Source of the DNA: Bacteroidota bacterium
GTDB lineage: Bacteria; Bacteroidota; Ignavibacteria; Kapaibacteriales; UBA2268
DNA length: 64,000 nt
Assembly (NCBI GenBank): GCA_029974985.1
Contig: JARKQC010000063.1
Coordinates: forward strand, 1-64,000
Reading direction: 5' to 3'
Positions 56,175-64,000 of this stretch are shown here, one piece after another. The position numbers and the translations under genes are program-made. The notes under the pieces were generated by a model. It was not told where the DNA came from. It worked only from the letters and a program-made list of their open reading frames with translations, and did not search any database. Each line of letters starts with the position of its first letter. The stretch's first letter is position 1.

Positions 56175-57527
56175 ATGCCATTTATTAGATCAATTTCTGG
56201 ATTACGTGCTACATTAGGTGATGGACTTGTGCCATCAATGATTGCGGCTTATACTGTTGCATTTGCTAAAAAAATTGAAAAAGGATTAGTTATTGTTGGA
56301 CGCGACGGACGTCCTTCTGGAAAATGGATAGAAGATATTATAGCTGGTTCATTAATTGCATGTGGGTGCGAAGTTCGGCTTCTTGGAGTTGTCCCTACAC
56401 CAACTATTCAGCTTGAAGTTGAGCATACAAATGCTTCTGGCGGAATTTCGATTACAGCATCGCATAATCCAAGCGAATGGAATGGTATGAAATTTATGAA
56501 TAAAAATGGTATATTCTTTGATAAAGAGGATAATCTTAAACTTTGGGAATATGTTGATACAGCAATATATGATTTATCCAATGATACTTTTTTCCATGAA
56601 AAAGTTTACGACGAAAATGCAATACAAAAACATATAAAAAGAGTACTAAATATTCAATCTATAAAAGATAATTTAAAAAATATAAAAAATAAAAAATATA
56701 AAGTAGTTGTTGATGCTGTAAATTCTTCTGGCTCGCATATTATACCCGAATTATTACGTAGTTTTGGTTGCGAAGTCGTTGATATGTTTTGCGATGCTTC
56801 AGGCTTATTTCCACATACTCCAGAGCCTTTACCCGAGAATTTACACGATTTAGCTGATATCGTAAAAGCTGTAAAAGCAGATATTGGAATTGCGGTTGAC
56901 CCCGATGCTGACCGGCTTGTAATAATTGACGAATATGGCGAAGCAATCGGAGAAGAAAAAACAATCGCACTTGCTGTTGAGTCCGTAATCAATACCTCTA
57001 CTCATATTGGAAATATAGTTGTAAATTTATCATCTTCTTCTGTATCGGAATTAATTGGTAATAAATATGGATTTACTACATATTATGCTCCCGTAGGAGA
57101 AATTAATGTAGTAAGTAAAATGATGGAAACAAGTGCTATAATTGGTGGAGAAGGTAGCGGTGGCGTAATATTGCCCGAATGCCATTATGGACGCGATTCT
57201 CTTGTTGGAATAGCATTAGTATTAAATTTAATGACAATGAAAAATAAAACTGTTTCTGAATTAGTAGCTGATATGCCTAAATTAAGTATGGTCAAGCTCA
57301 AAAAGAAATTTACAGGCGATTTAAGCGATTTGATTAACTTTATTGCAAATAAATATAAGAACTATAAAATTACTCTTCTTGATGGTATTCGCGTTGATAT
57401 TGAGGACGGCAAATGGTTTCAATTACGGGCTTCTAATACCGAGCCTATTATAAGAGTAATAGCCGAGTCTTATGATGAACAAGCGGCTACACAATTAGCA
57501 ATTGAAATTCTTGATTTAGTAAATTAA
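56175..57527 (+). CDS. glmM: Phosphoglucosamine mutase
   Basis: 450 aa. Interconverts glucosamine-6-P and glucosamine-1-P for UDP-GlcNAc. The active-site serine is S96 in ITASHNPSEWNG; the metal-binding loop is DPDADR; the sugar-binding GEGSGG and the C-terminal phosphate-binding RASNTEPIIRV are present. The opening RSISGLRATLGDGLVP is the form usual in Bacteroidota. A repeat mosaic begins 40 bp past its stop. Confidence 0.92.
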   Translation: MPFIRSISGLRATLGDGLVPSMIAAYTVAFAKKIEKGLVIVGRDGRPSGKWIEDIIAGSLIACGCEVRLLGVVPTPTIQLEVEHTNASGGISITASHNPSEWNGMKFMNKNGIFFDKEDNLKLWEYVDTAIYDLSNDTFFHEKVYDENAIQKHIKRVLNIQSIKDNLKNIKNKKYKVVVDAVNSSGSHIIPELLRSFGCEVVDMFCDASGLFPHTPEPLPENLHDLADIVKAVKADIGIAVDPDADRLVIIDEYGEAIGEEKTIALAVESVINTSTHIGNIVVNLSSSSVSELIGNKYGFTTYYAPVGEINVVSKMMETSAIIGGEGSGGVILPECHYGRDSLVGIALVLNLMTMKNKTVSELVADMPKLSMVKLKKKFTGDLSDLINFIANKYKNYKITLLDGIRVDIEDGKWFQLRASNTEPIIRVIAESYDEQAATQLAIEILDLVN

Positions 57528-57566
57528 ACATAAATTATTCATTAGAAACTTTAATATTTTTTATTA

Positions 57567-57599
57567 TGCTGTCCAACACTTTAAAAATATTGGACATCT
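57567..57599. repeat. Palindromic element behind glmM, copy 1
   Basis: 5' arm TGCTGTCCAACACTT, 3-nt loop, 3' arm AAATATTGGACATCT; most arm positions pair with a few mismatches. Starts 40 bp after the glmM stop. Confidence 0.6.
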
Positions 57600-57610
57600 G
57601 GAGAGCTGAT

Positions 57611-57634
57611 ACATTAGGGCATGCCCCATTGTCA
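57611..57634. repeat. CATGCCC module, inverted copy
   Basis: ACATTAGGGCATGCCCCATT followed by GTCA is the reverse complement of the module that ends both 88-bp direct repeats near 31.2 and 31.6 kb. Confidence 0.75.
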
Positions 57635-57651
57635 TTTTCAACGGATTAATA

Positions 57652-57679
57652 TTTGGGTAGGATAAGCATTCTTGCTTGT
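57652..57679. repeat. GGGTAGGATAAGCATTCTTG module
   Basis: Best copy of the module also found at 40396 (inverted), 59188 and, more diverged, 31082, 31165, 31548 and 59304. Confidence 0.65.
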
Positions 57680-57690
57680 AAAAAAAATAA

Positions 57691-57770
57691 CCTCAACCCC
57701 CAGCCCTTTCTCTAATGGAGATGGGGAGAAAACGAATAAGCCCTCACCATTGGAGAGGGTTTGGGTGAGG
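57691..57770. repeat. CCTCACCC/GGGTGAGG inverted-repeat module
   Basis: An 80-bp element whose ends, CCTCAACCCCCAGCCC and GAGAGGGTTTGGGTGAGG, are inverted repeats, with an inner CTCTAATGGAGA-like hairpin. Similar GGTGAGG/CCTCACC elements occur between genes in many unrelated bacteria. Seen once here. Confidence 0.6.
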
Positions 57771-57780
57771 TAATAAAATA

Positions 57781-57813
57781 AGATGTCCTACATTTCCAAA
57801 ATGTAGGACATCT
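57781..57813. repeat. Palindromic element behind glmM, copy 2
   Basis: Perfect 15-bp arms AGATGTCCTACATTT and AAATGTAGGACATCT with loop CCA. Confidence 0.85.
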
Positions 57814-57822
57814 GGGAAACGC

Positions 57823-57886
57823 GCCCCTTCAACTACGCTCAGGGTAAGCTAAAAATTCCGTTCATTGAGCGTAGCCGAAATGAACG
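57823..57886 (-). repeat. TCGTTCATTTCGGCT module, inverted copy
   Basis: Its reverse complement closely follows 31253-31317, including CTCAATGAACGG and ACCCTGAGCGTAGT. In both loci it is adjacent to a perfect palindromic element, but with the order inverted. Confidence 0.75.
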
Positions 57887-57910
57887 ACTTTAGACAACTG
57901 GAAAAACATA

Positions 57911-57935
57911 GGCAACGGGGCATGCCCCATTGTCA
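57911..57935. repeat. CATGCCC module, second copy behind glmM
   Basis: GGCAACGGGGCATGCCCCAT followed by TGTCA; GGGGCATGCCCC is itself a perfect 12-bp palindrome. 57936-58072 shows nothing further that I recognise. Confidence 0.7.
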
Positions 57936-58072
57936 CCCGTTTTTCTTCTTAACAAGCAATAATGTCTGACCCACCAACTTTCAACTGATATTTATTCTCT
58001 GCTAATGCACAAAACGTCAACTATTTTATAAGATTTACTTAATTGAATATAATTGTTAATATAATATAAAAA

Positions 58073-59047
58073 TTATATTGATTCAACTAATCTTTTTATA
58101 ATATCATTTGCAGAAATATTATCAGCTTCTGCATTGAAATTGGTTACTATTCTGTGTCGCAAGACGGGCAAAACACTCGCTTTAACATCATCAATATCGG
58201 GAGTGAATTTACCTTTTATTGCGGCTCTTGATTTTGCTCCAAGTATTAAATATTGGCTTGCTCGTGGACCTGCGCCATAACTTATAAAATCTTTAATAAA
58301 TTGTTGATTTGTAGTTTCAGGACGCGTTGCACGCACTAATTTTACTGCAAAATCAATAACATTATCGCTAACGGGTACTTTTCGTATTAAATCTTGAAAA
58401 TCAACTATTTCCTCACCATTAAGCACCTTATTTACAATAGGTTTGTTTAATGCAGTAGTTGACTTAACAATATCAATTTCTTCGTTATGCGATGGATAAT
58501 CAAGCCAAATATTAAACATAAATCTATCGTGCTGTGCTTCGGGCAATGGATAAGTACCTTCTTGCTCGATAGGGTTTTGAGTTGCAAGTACAAAAAATGG
58601 TTTTTCTAAATTATAAGTAGTGCCAGCGGCAGTTACAGCGTGTTCTTCCATAGCTTCGAGAAGAGCCGCTTGAGTTTTGGGTGGAGTTCGATTAATTTCA
58701 TCTGCAAGAACGATATTTGCAAAAATTGGACCTTTTACAAATCTAAATTTTTTCTGTCCACTCGATATATCATCTTCGATTATTTCTGTACCGCTTATAT
58801 CGCCGGGCATTAAGTCTGGTGTGAACTGAATTCGTGAAAATTTTAAATCGAGAGCTTTTGATAAAGTTCTAATTAATAAAGTTTTTGCCAAACCCGGCAC
58901 ACCAATTAATAGCACGTGACCACGCGCAAATAAGGACACTAATAACTGCTCGATAATATCATTTTGTCCGATAATAACTTTTGCGATTTCAGCCTTTACT
59001 TTTAATATTGAATCTGCTAATAATTTAATTTTTTCTGTATCTTGCAT
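58073..59047 (-). CDS. MoxR-family AAA+ ATPase
   Basis: 324 aa. MoxR ATPases act as chaperones for VWA-domain proteins and metal-centre assembly. Walker A GVPGLAKT, Walker B VLADEINRTPPKTQAALLEA, sensor 1 ATQNPIEQEGTYPLPEAQ DRF-type stretch and sensor 2 GAGPRASQYL are all intact. In most genomes a DUF58 gene and VWA genes follow; here the downstream side is the repeat mosaic and convergent glmM, so this copy is unaccompanied. Confidence 0.92.
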   Translation of the reverse strand: MQDTEKIKLLADSILKVKAEIAKVIIGQNDIIEQLLVSLFARGHVLLIGVPGLAKTLLIRTLSKALDLKFSRIQFTPDLMPGDISGTEIIEDDISSGQKKFRFVKGPIFANIVLADEINRTPPKTQAALLEAMEEHAVTAAGTTYNLEKPFFVLATQNPIEQEGTYPLPEAQHDRFMFNIWLDYPSHNEEIDIVKSTTALNKPIVNKVLNGEEIVDFQDLIRKVPVSDNVIDFAVKLVRATRPETTNQQFIKDFISYGAGPRASQYLILGAKSRAAIKGKFTPDIDDVKASVLPVLRHRIVTNFNAEADNISANDIIKRLVESI

Positions 59048-59187
59048 TGAATTATTTAGTTTTTGATTAATAAAGAAATAAGAGACGTGTAAATTTAAAC
59101 ATCATTGAATAATATCTATATTAATCTTAAATAATTTATATGAAATCAATAAATAATACATACAATTTGCATAATATCTTGTTTTTT

Positions 59188-59210
59188 GTAGGATAAGCAT
59201 CTTGCTTCAA
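59188..59210. repeat. GTAGGATAAGCATCTTGCTT module
   Basis: Matches the module at 57652 and, inverted, 40396. Here it lies between moxR and the TonB receptor gene. Confidence 0.6.
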
Positions 59211-59253
59211 GTTTCTAATCTCTTTCTGAACGCAGTGAAGTATCTAAATTGCA

Positions 59254-59286
59254 AGGTGTCCAAAACTTTTGAAGTTTTGGACACCT
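59254..59286. repeat. Palindromic element behind the TonB receptor gene
   Basis: Perfect arms AGGTGTCCAAAACTT and AAGTTTTGGACACCT with loop TTG. At arm position 3 the family's A:T pair has become G:C on both sides. It lies 54 bp past the stop of the minus-strand receptor gene. Confidence 0.85.
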
Positions 59287-59303
59287 AAAATAGACTAATA
59301 TTG

Positions 59304-59325
59304 TTTGAACAATCATCTTGCTTGG
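59304..59325. repeat. GAACAATCATCTTGCTTG module
   Basis: Shares AACAATCATCTTGCTTG with both 88-bp repeats. It directly follows the receptor gene's stop on the minus strand. Confidence 0.6.
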
Positions 59326-59339
59326 TGATAAAAAATTTG

Positions 59340-61724
59340 TTATAAACCTAATTCAAATCCAAAAAAATAATTTCTTTCAGCAGCTGGAAAAAATTCTTTT
59401 CCAATACCACTCGCCGCATATAATTCATTTGTAATATTATTAATTTGTAAATGAATTTTCAAGCGGTTTATAGAGAAAATTTGTTTAAAAGTATATGATA
59501 TATCAGCATTTAATATTTTGTATGAATCTACGATATTATTAATATAATATTCAGAACCGAGATGTGATTTTACTCTTGGATCGCTTATTAGCAAATCACC
59601 AAAATTATCAGTCCTAAATTCGCCAACACTTTTAAGATAAAGCGACGCGAATAATTCCTCATAATTATAAATTAATCTAATGTTAGCAAGAAAGTCTGGA
59701 AATCCAGCAATAGAATTGTTTTTAAGAGAAATTATATCCCCTTTTTTGGATATGAAATCATAATCAATAATTTTATTTTGACTATAAGTAGTATTTGTAG
59801 AAATTTTTAGATTCCCATATTTTTCAGAATCAAATAATTTTGCAGTAGCCATAATTTCTATTCCATAATGGCGAGTTTTAGGTGCATTTCCGTCTATTGG
59901 CGCACCAAAATTATCGAGCTGTCCGCTTTTAACAAGTTCATCAAAATATTCCATCAAAAAAGTATTAATATTAAAATATAGGAAATTACTACTATATGTC
60001 CAACCGAGTTCTATATCAAGCATTTGTTCGGGTTTAACATAAGGTTTTGTAAAGTCATAGTATATCACACCATTGGAATCCTTGATATGCTCGAATAATG
60101 GTGAGTTTCCGTCCCAGGAATTACTTGCGTCGTATAAATTTTTCATTCTCGGCTCACGTGATGTATATGCAAGTGATAAATAAGTTCTATTATTGTTATT
60201 TATATTATAATTTAATCCAATTCTTGGATTAAAGAATAAATAATTAATTTCAAAAAGTCTTTCGGTATTTGTAATATTTTTTCCATCAATAGTATGATAA
60301 TTGGAAAAAACTTTTCCAGCTTTCTCATTTTCGATAGCATATAAATGGCTAACTAATTGCCCTTCGATATTTACAGTAAATTCATCATTAATATAATAAT
60401 GTTCGCTTGCAAATAGTGAAAAAATATTACGAATACCATCATAATAATAGAACTCGTAATCTGGATCGTAGTTTTGAGGTAAATTTTCAGCAAAATTAAT
60501 TTTTCCCCAATGAACAGAACGATGAAGTCGCATTTCAGCACCGAACATAAATTTCCCATTATTATGCTCATATTCGATTTTAGGTATCCAACCAAATGTT
60601 TTATTTCCAACGAAAGCTCTAATAATTGGGTTTTGCGGGTCTTCGGCATTTATAAAACCATTTTCTGGGGTTAATCTAAAAGAATTTGCATTTGTCCAGC
60701 CAGTTCCGTCAAAATCAAAGTAGCCCTCCCCTATTTTAAAGAAAATTGCAGATTTTGTAGTTAGTTTATCAGAAATTTGCCAATCGTTAAGCAATTCAAT
60801 TTGAGGTTGAGAAAATTTTTCTAATTCTTGTGGACGTCTTTGAGTAATCCAATTTATAGTTTCACCATCATTTTTATTATAAGAAAAATAACTATAATTT
60901 GATTTTCGTAGTTCTAAATCTTTAATATATGAATATGGTAGCCCATTATATGACAGACCATCGTCTTGCGAACCACCATAAATATTAATTTGAGTAGTAA
61001 GATTTTCATCAAATCTCATAGCAGAAAAGAAATAGCTATTTAGAAATGCAAAAGATTGTTTCCGATAGCCGAAGGAATTTATTCTTGCAAGTTTCGCGTA
61101 AAAAGCATAATTATCTGTTAAACCCGATGAATACTCGATTGCATAACGGCTTGATATATGGCTTAAACTATTATCATAATTATACTCTTGAAATCCTATT
61201 CCAGAAGAAATATTAATGCCTTTAAAATTTGCATAATTAAGCGTACTTAATATAATACTACCGCCAATTGCGGCTGGTCCGTAGGACGATAAGCCTGCTC
61301 CTCGTTGAACTTGTATATTTTCTACAGTAGAAGCAAAATCTGAAAGATTAATCCAATAAAAATTATGGTCTTCGGGGTCGTTTTGCGGTATTCCATTGAC
61401 CATTACAGAAATTCTTCTTTGGTCAAAGCCGCGTAAAGATAAATTTGTGTAACCTATTCCATTGCCGTTTTCCGAAAATGTAAGAATAGAAGGTAATTCA
61501 CCTAATATTTGTGATAAATCCTGCGACGAATACGTTTCTTTAATTTCAGACTTAGTGATCTCTGCATAAGGAATGGGTGAATTATGCTCATTAGCCTTTG
61601 TTGAGCTTACGGTAATGCTTGGCACTCTATAAATTCTTGTCGAATCATTAGAATTAGCCTTTTTCTCGTTTGCAAATAGCAAAAAAGGAAAAAAAATTGA
61701 AAAAATTATTAAATACTTTTTCAC
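59340..61724 (-). CDS. TonB-dependent outer-membrane receptor, probably for thiamine or a precursor
   Basis: 794 aa with a GTG start behind a GAGG sequence. A signal peptide (1-18) leads into a TonB box-like TITVSSTKA region, the plug domain (SSQDLSQILGELPSILTFSE, SLRGFDQRRISVMVNGIPQN, VQRGAGLSSYGPAAIGGS) and a 22-strand-type barrel rich in aromatic strands to the C-terminus. The TPP riboswitch in its leader (61811-61892) marks it as part of thiamine metabolism: known Bacteroidota receptors with this control take up thiamine. Substrate is inferred from the riboswitch, not from the protein. Confidence 0.88.
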   Translation of the reverse strand: MKKYLIIFSIFFPFLLFANEKKANSNDSTRIYRVPSITVSSTKANEHNSPIPYAEITKSEIKETYSSQDLSQILGELPSILTFSENGNGIGYTNLSLRGFDQRRISVMVNGIPQNDPEDHNFYWINLSDFASTVENIQVQRGAGLSSYGPAAIGGSIILSTLNYANFKGINISSGIGFQEYNYDNSLSHISSRYAIEYSSGLTDNYAFYAKLARINSFGYRKQSFAFLNSYFFSAMRFDENLTTQINIYGGSQDDGLSYNGLPYSYIKDLELRKSNYSYFSYNKNDGETINWITQRRPQELEKFSQPQIELLNDWQISDKLTTKSAIFFKIGEGYFDFDGTGWTNANSFRLTPENGFINAEDPQNPIIRAFVGNKTFGWIPKIEYEHNNGKFMFGAEMRLHRSVHWGKINFAENLPQNYDPDYEFYYYDGIRNIFSLFASEHYYINDEFTVNIEGQLVSHLYAIENEKAGKVFSNYHTIDGKNITNTERLFEINYLFFNPRIGLNYNINNNNRTYLSLAYTSREPRMKNLYDASNSWDGNSPLFEHIKDSNGVIYYDFTKPYVKPEQMLDIELGWTYSSNFLYFNINTFLMEYFDELVKSGQLDNFGAPIDGNAPKTRHYGIEIMATAKLFDSEKYGNLKISTNTTYSQNKIIDYDFISKKGDIISLKNNSIAGFPDFLANIRLIYNYEELFASLYLKSVGEFRTDNFGDLLISDPRVKSHLGSEYYINNIVDSYKILNADISYTFKQIFSINRLKIHLQINNITNELYAASGIGKEFFPAAERNYFFGFELGL

Positions 61725-61810
61725 AAGAACCTCGTTAAAGTTTATTAAACATTTCGAGTTTCCCGTGGGGATATTTGGAGAGTATTTTCTTATTCGGTGT
61801 TATTCATTAA

Positions 61811-61892
61811 CCGTTTCCCTACGCCAGTATTATCTGGATCAGGTTCGAGGAGACTCTCTCAGCAACAACTATTGTTGTAGCACCTCCAACGG
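61811..61892 (-). promoter_or_regulatory. TPP (THI-box) riboswitch
   Basis: On the minus strand: P1 CCGTT with AACGG at the end, GGAGGTGC, a CAACAA-TAG-TTGTTG hairpin, the conserved GCTGAGAG, GAACCTGATCC, GATAATAC and GGCGTAGGGA. These are the core blocks of the thiamine-pyrophosphate aptamer in order. It sits 87 bp ahead of the TonB receptor start. No clear terminator hairpin follows, so control at the level of translation is more likely. Confidence 0.95.
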
Positions 61893-62060
61893 AACTCATT
61901 TTATTACAAAATATAAGAAGTTAAAATTCTAATAATATTGTAAAAAATATTTAAAAAATGTAAAAAATAAAATATGTTAATTTCGTAATACATTTAATTA
62001 TTTATTATTGATTTATGAAAAATATTGACTAAATTTTTAATGTAAAAAATCAATAAAATT

Positions 62061-62090
62061 TTTGAAAAATTATTTTGAAAAATATTTTTG
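62061..62090 (+). promoter_or_regulatory. Possible promoter of the chemoreceptor gene
   Basis: TTTG at 62061 and TATTTTTG at 62083-62090, 18 bp apart, fit the Bacteroidota pattern, but a start about 7 bp later would leave almost no leader before the ATG at 62104 and would cut off the GGAG at 62090-62093. Confidence 0.4.
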
Positions 62091-62103
62091 GAGCTAATAT
62101 TAT

Positions 62104-64000
62104 TATGTTTAATAACTTCTCTATTGGTACTCGATTATATACATATTTTGCATTTTTATTAGTATTTTTATTCTCAATTATTATTGTTAGCAGTATATTT
62201 ATGAGTAAAGTAAATGAACGTTCAAGTGAATTTGCTAATGTAAAACTTTCACATATAATTATGACTAATAAAATTATTGACAATATTAATCAAAATTCAA
62301 TTTTAAACGGAAATAAACTATTTTATGATATTAATTCAGAAATTGATAAAATTGAACAATTACACCAAAAAGTACTTAAAATACGTGCCGAAAATGATAT
62401 TTTAATTGATAGCTTAGAGCGATTTATACAAACTGACAAAGGGCGTAAATTGATGGCAAGCTACAGGAAAATATATAATTTATACGTTGCAGATGCAAAG
62501 CAATTTAGAAAAATGGTTGAAAACAAAACAGACCATCAATCTTTGGTTGATTTTCTATTAAATAAATATAGAATATCAGAGCAAAATTACAAAAATGCAA
62601 CTTTTGAACTTATTGATTATCAAAATGAATTAATACGTAGCGAAGCTCTCGAAGACGTAGATTTAGTATCAAATTTAATTTTTTATGCGATTATTGCCGC
62701 AATAGTCATTAGTATTATATCCACCATAGTTTCGATTGCTGCTAAAATTTCTATTACAAAACCAATCAAATATGCTGTTGAAATTGCAGAAAATATTGCT
62801 CAAGGCAATCTCAATATGGAAATCGAGGTTAAATCAAAAGATGAAACGGGGCAATTGCTACAATCAATGAAAACAATGGCTTGTAATATTGGCAAATTAG
62901 TATCTGAATTAAATAGTGTTAGCGATGCTTCTGTTGAAGGACGTTTAGATATTAGAGGTAATACTGATTTGTTCAAAGGTGAATATCAAAATATCATTAA
63001 AGGATTTAATTCTACACTCGATGCCGTTATTGGTCCACTAAATGTCGCTGCCGAATATGTTGATAGAATAGCAAAAGGCGATTTACCTCCAAAAATTACA
63101 GATAACTTTAAAGGTGATTTTAACGAAATCAAAAATAATCTTAATCAATGTATTGAAGCTGTTAATCGTTTAGTTGTAGAAGCTAATATGTTGTCAGATG
63201 CTACATTAGCAGGTAATCTTGGAACACGTGCAAATCCAACATTACATTTAGGTGAGTATCGAAAAATTATTGAGGGTTTCAATGCTACCCTTGACGCGGT
63301 TATTGGTCCTCTTAATATCTCTGCTGAGTATTTTGATAGAATAGCAAAAGGCGATTTACCTCCAAAAATTACAGATAATTTTAAAGGAGATTTTAACGAA
63401 ATTAAAAATAATTTGAATTTATGTATTGACTCGGTAAATCTATTAGTTGCAGAAACAAATACTCTTACACACGCTACCGAAGAAGGTGAGTTAGGAACTC
63501 GAGCAGACACAAGTTTACTTAATGGTGATTTTAGTAAAATTGTTGAGGGTTTTAATTCTACTCTTGATTTGGTTGTATCGCCTATTGAAGAAATTAGTAC
63601 TGTTATGTCTGTTTTTGCTACTGGTGATTTAACAACTCGAATTATGACAAAATATAAGGGTGATTTTGCTAAATTACAGAATGATGTCAATCATTTTGCT
63701 GATTCTTTAAGTGATTTAATTATTAAAATTGCGGACTCGGTTCAGAATACTGCAAGTGCCGCTCACCAAATATCAAGTACAGCCGAATCGCTTGCTGCCG
63801 CATCGCAAGAGCAATCTGCACAAGCCGATGAAGTTGCTAATGCAGTTGAAGCAATGAGTAGAACAATTATTGAAAATGCACACAGTGCAAGTAGAACAGC
63901 AGATGTTGCAACCCAAAATAGTAATATGGCTTATGAAAGTGGAAAAGTTGTCGAACAAACAGTAAATAAAATGAAAGAAATCGCTAATGTAGTTCATAAT
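62104..64000 (+). CDS. Methyl-accepting chemotaxis-type receptor with repeated HAMP units (cut by window end)
   Basis: 632 codons are visible before the window ends; no stop is reached. ATG at 62104 behind GGAGCT. Two membrane segments (about residues 12-33 and 189-214) bracket a sensor domain of about 155 residues that looks helical. From about 217 come HAMP units: one classic after TM2 (SITKPIKYAVEIAENIAQGN), then two nearly identical 91-residue units (RIAKGDLPPKITDNFKGDF appears twice) and a third, diverged one (FATGDLTTRIMTKYKGDF). From about 540 the start of the signalling hairpin (ASAAHQISSTAESLAAASQE) appears. It signals to CheA or to another output. Confidence 0.85.

Noticed and set aside
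57691..57770. The CCTCACC/GGTGAGG element as a terminator of glmM
   Set aside because: The stem is imperfect, has no T run after it on either strand and resembles widespread intergenic repeats; listed only as a repeat.
62050..62283. A 77-codon minus-strand frame overlapping the start of the chemoreceptor
   Set aside because: Mirror of the hydrophobic first membrane segment of the real gene.
63145..63690. A long open frame on the minus strand, 181 codons
   Set aside because: It lies inside the chemoreceptor gene in the opposite direction and mirrors its HAMP repeats; no motif or start signal of its own.

Overview
The window is a stretch of a strongly AT-rich bacterial chromosome made mostly of housekeeping genes. 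Several signs point to the Bacteroidota/FCB group: a secreted protein with a type IX secretion (T9SS) sorting domain, promoters of the TTTG / TAnnTTTG type, a TPP-riboswitch-controlled TonB-dependent receptor, and proline dehydrogenase and GlmM of the type seen in that group. HslUV, a GH57 branching enzyme, HydE and a broken-up dcw cluster fit a deep branch (Ignavibacteria/Kapabacteria/Chlorobi side) better than Bacteroidia. That placement is inference and was not tested by a tree.

Layout. 1-580: relic of an IS1182-type transposase and a terminator. 578-3218 (minus): a GT-C/TPR membrane protein and ispD. 3367-5867 (plus): murD-ftsW. 5847-13197 (minus): a tight block of proline dehydrogenase, tmk, rsmI, tadA, an aminotransferase, a Cys-rich lipoprotein, an M20 amidohydrolase, dapF and an inositol monophosphatase. 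13331-30k (plus): Wza-like and Wzz-like export proteins, hydE, a ClpB lacking its first ATPase half, a VWA-OmpA-SPOR lipoprotein, DUF3467, GH57, a flippase, hslV-hslU, a nitrilase-family amidase, an ABC transporter pair, a thioredoxin-fold protein and murC. 31.06-31.7 kb: a repeat cluster holding a broken T9SS sorting domain. 31.7-33.8 kb (minus): a T9SS-secreted Asp-box protein. 34-40.3 kb (plus): mrp, a NifU-C protein, tRNA-Val, lysS, a site-2 protease and typA. 40.5-42.1 kb (minus): two small unknowns and infC. 42.3-49 kb (plus): HD protein, uvrA, MFS transporter, flippase. 49-56 kb: HAD phosphatases, cdsA, DedA, glycosyltransferase, methyltransferase, murI. 56-57.5 kb: glmM. 58-61.9 kb (minus): moxR and the TonB receptor behind its TPP riboswitch. 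62.1 kb to the end: a chemoreceptor cut by the window edge.

How the genes work together. Cell-envelope work dominates: peptidoglycan precursors (glmM, murI, dapF, murC, murD, ftsW), isoprenoid and phospholipid precursors (ispD, cdsA), and polysaccharide export (Wza, Wzz, two flippases, glycosyltransferases). A second theme is protein and RNA quality control (HslUV, ClpB-like, typA, infC, lysS, tadA, rsmI).

The most unusual structure is not a gene. Nine copies of a 33-34 bp palindrome (15-nt arms, 3-4 nt loop) sit at six places. Each place begins 14-71 bp past the stop codon of a gene. The arm sequences vary but mostly stay complementary, including paired changes, so the hairpin itself seems to be conserved. 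At four of the places the palindrome travels with other short modules in mosaic arrangements, and two modules form an exact 88-bp direct repeat. I found no CRISPR array, no intact insertion sequence and no prophage.
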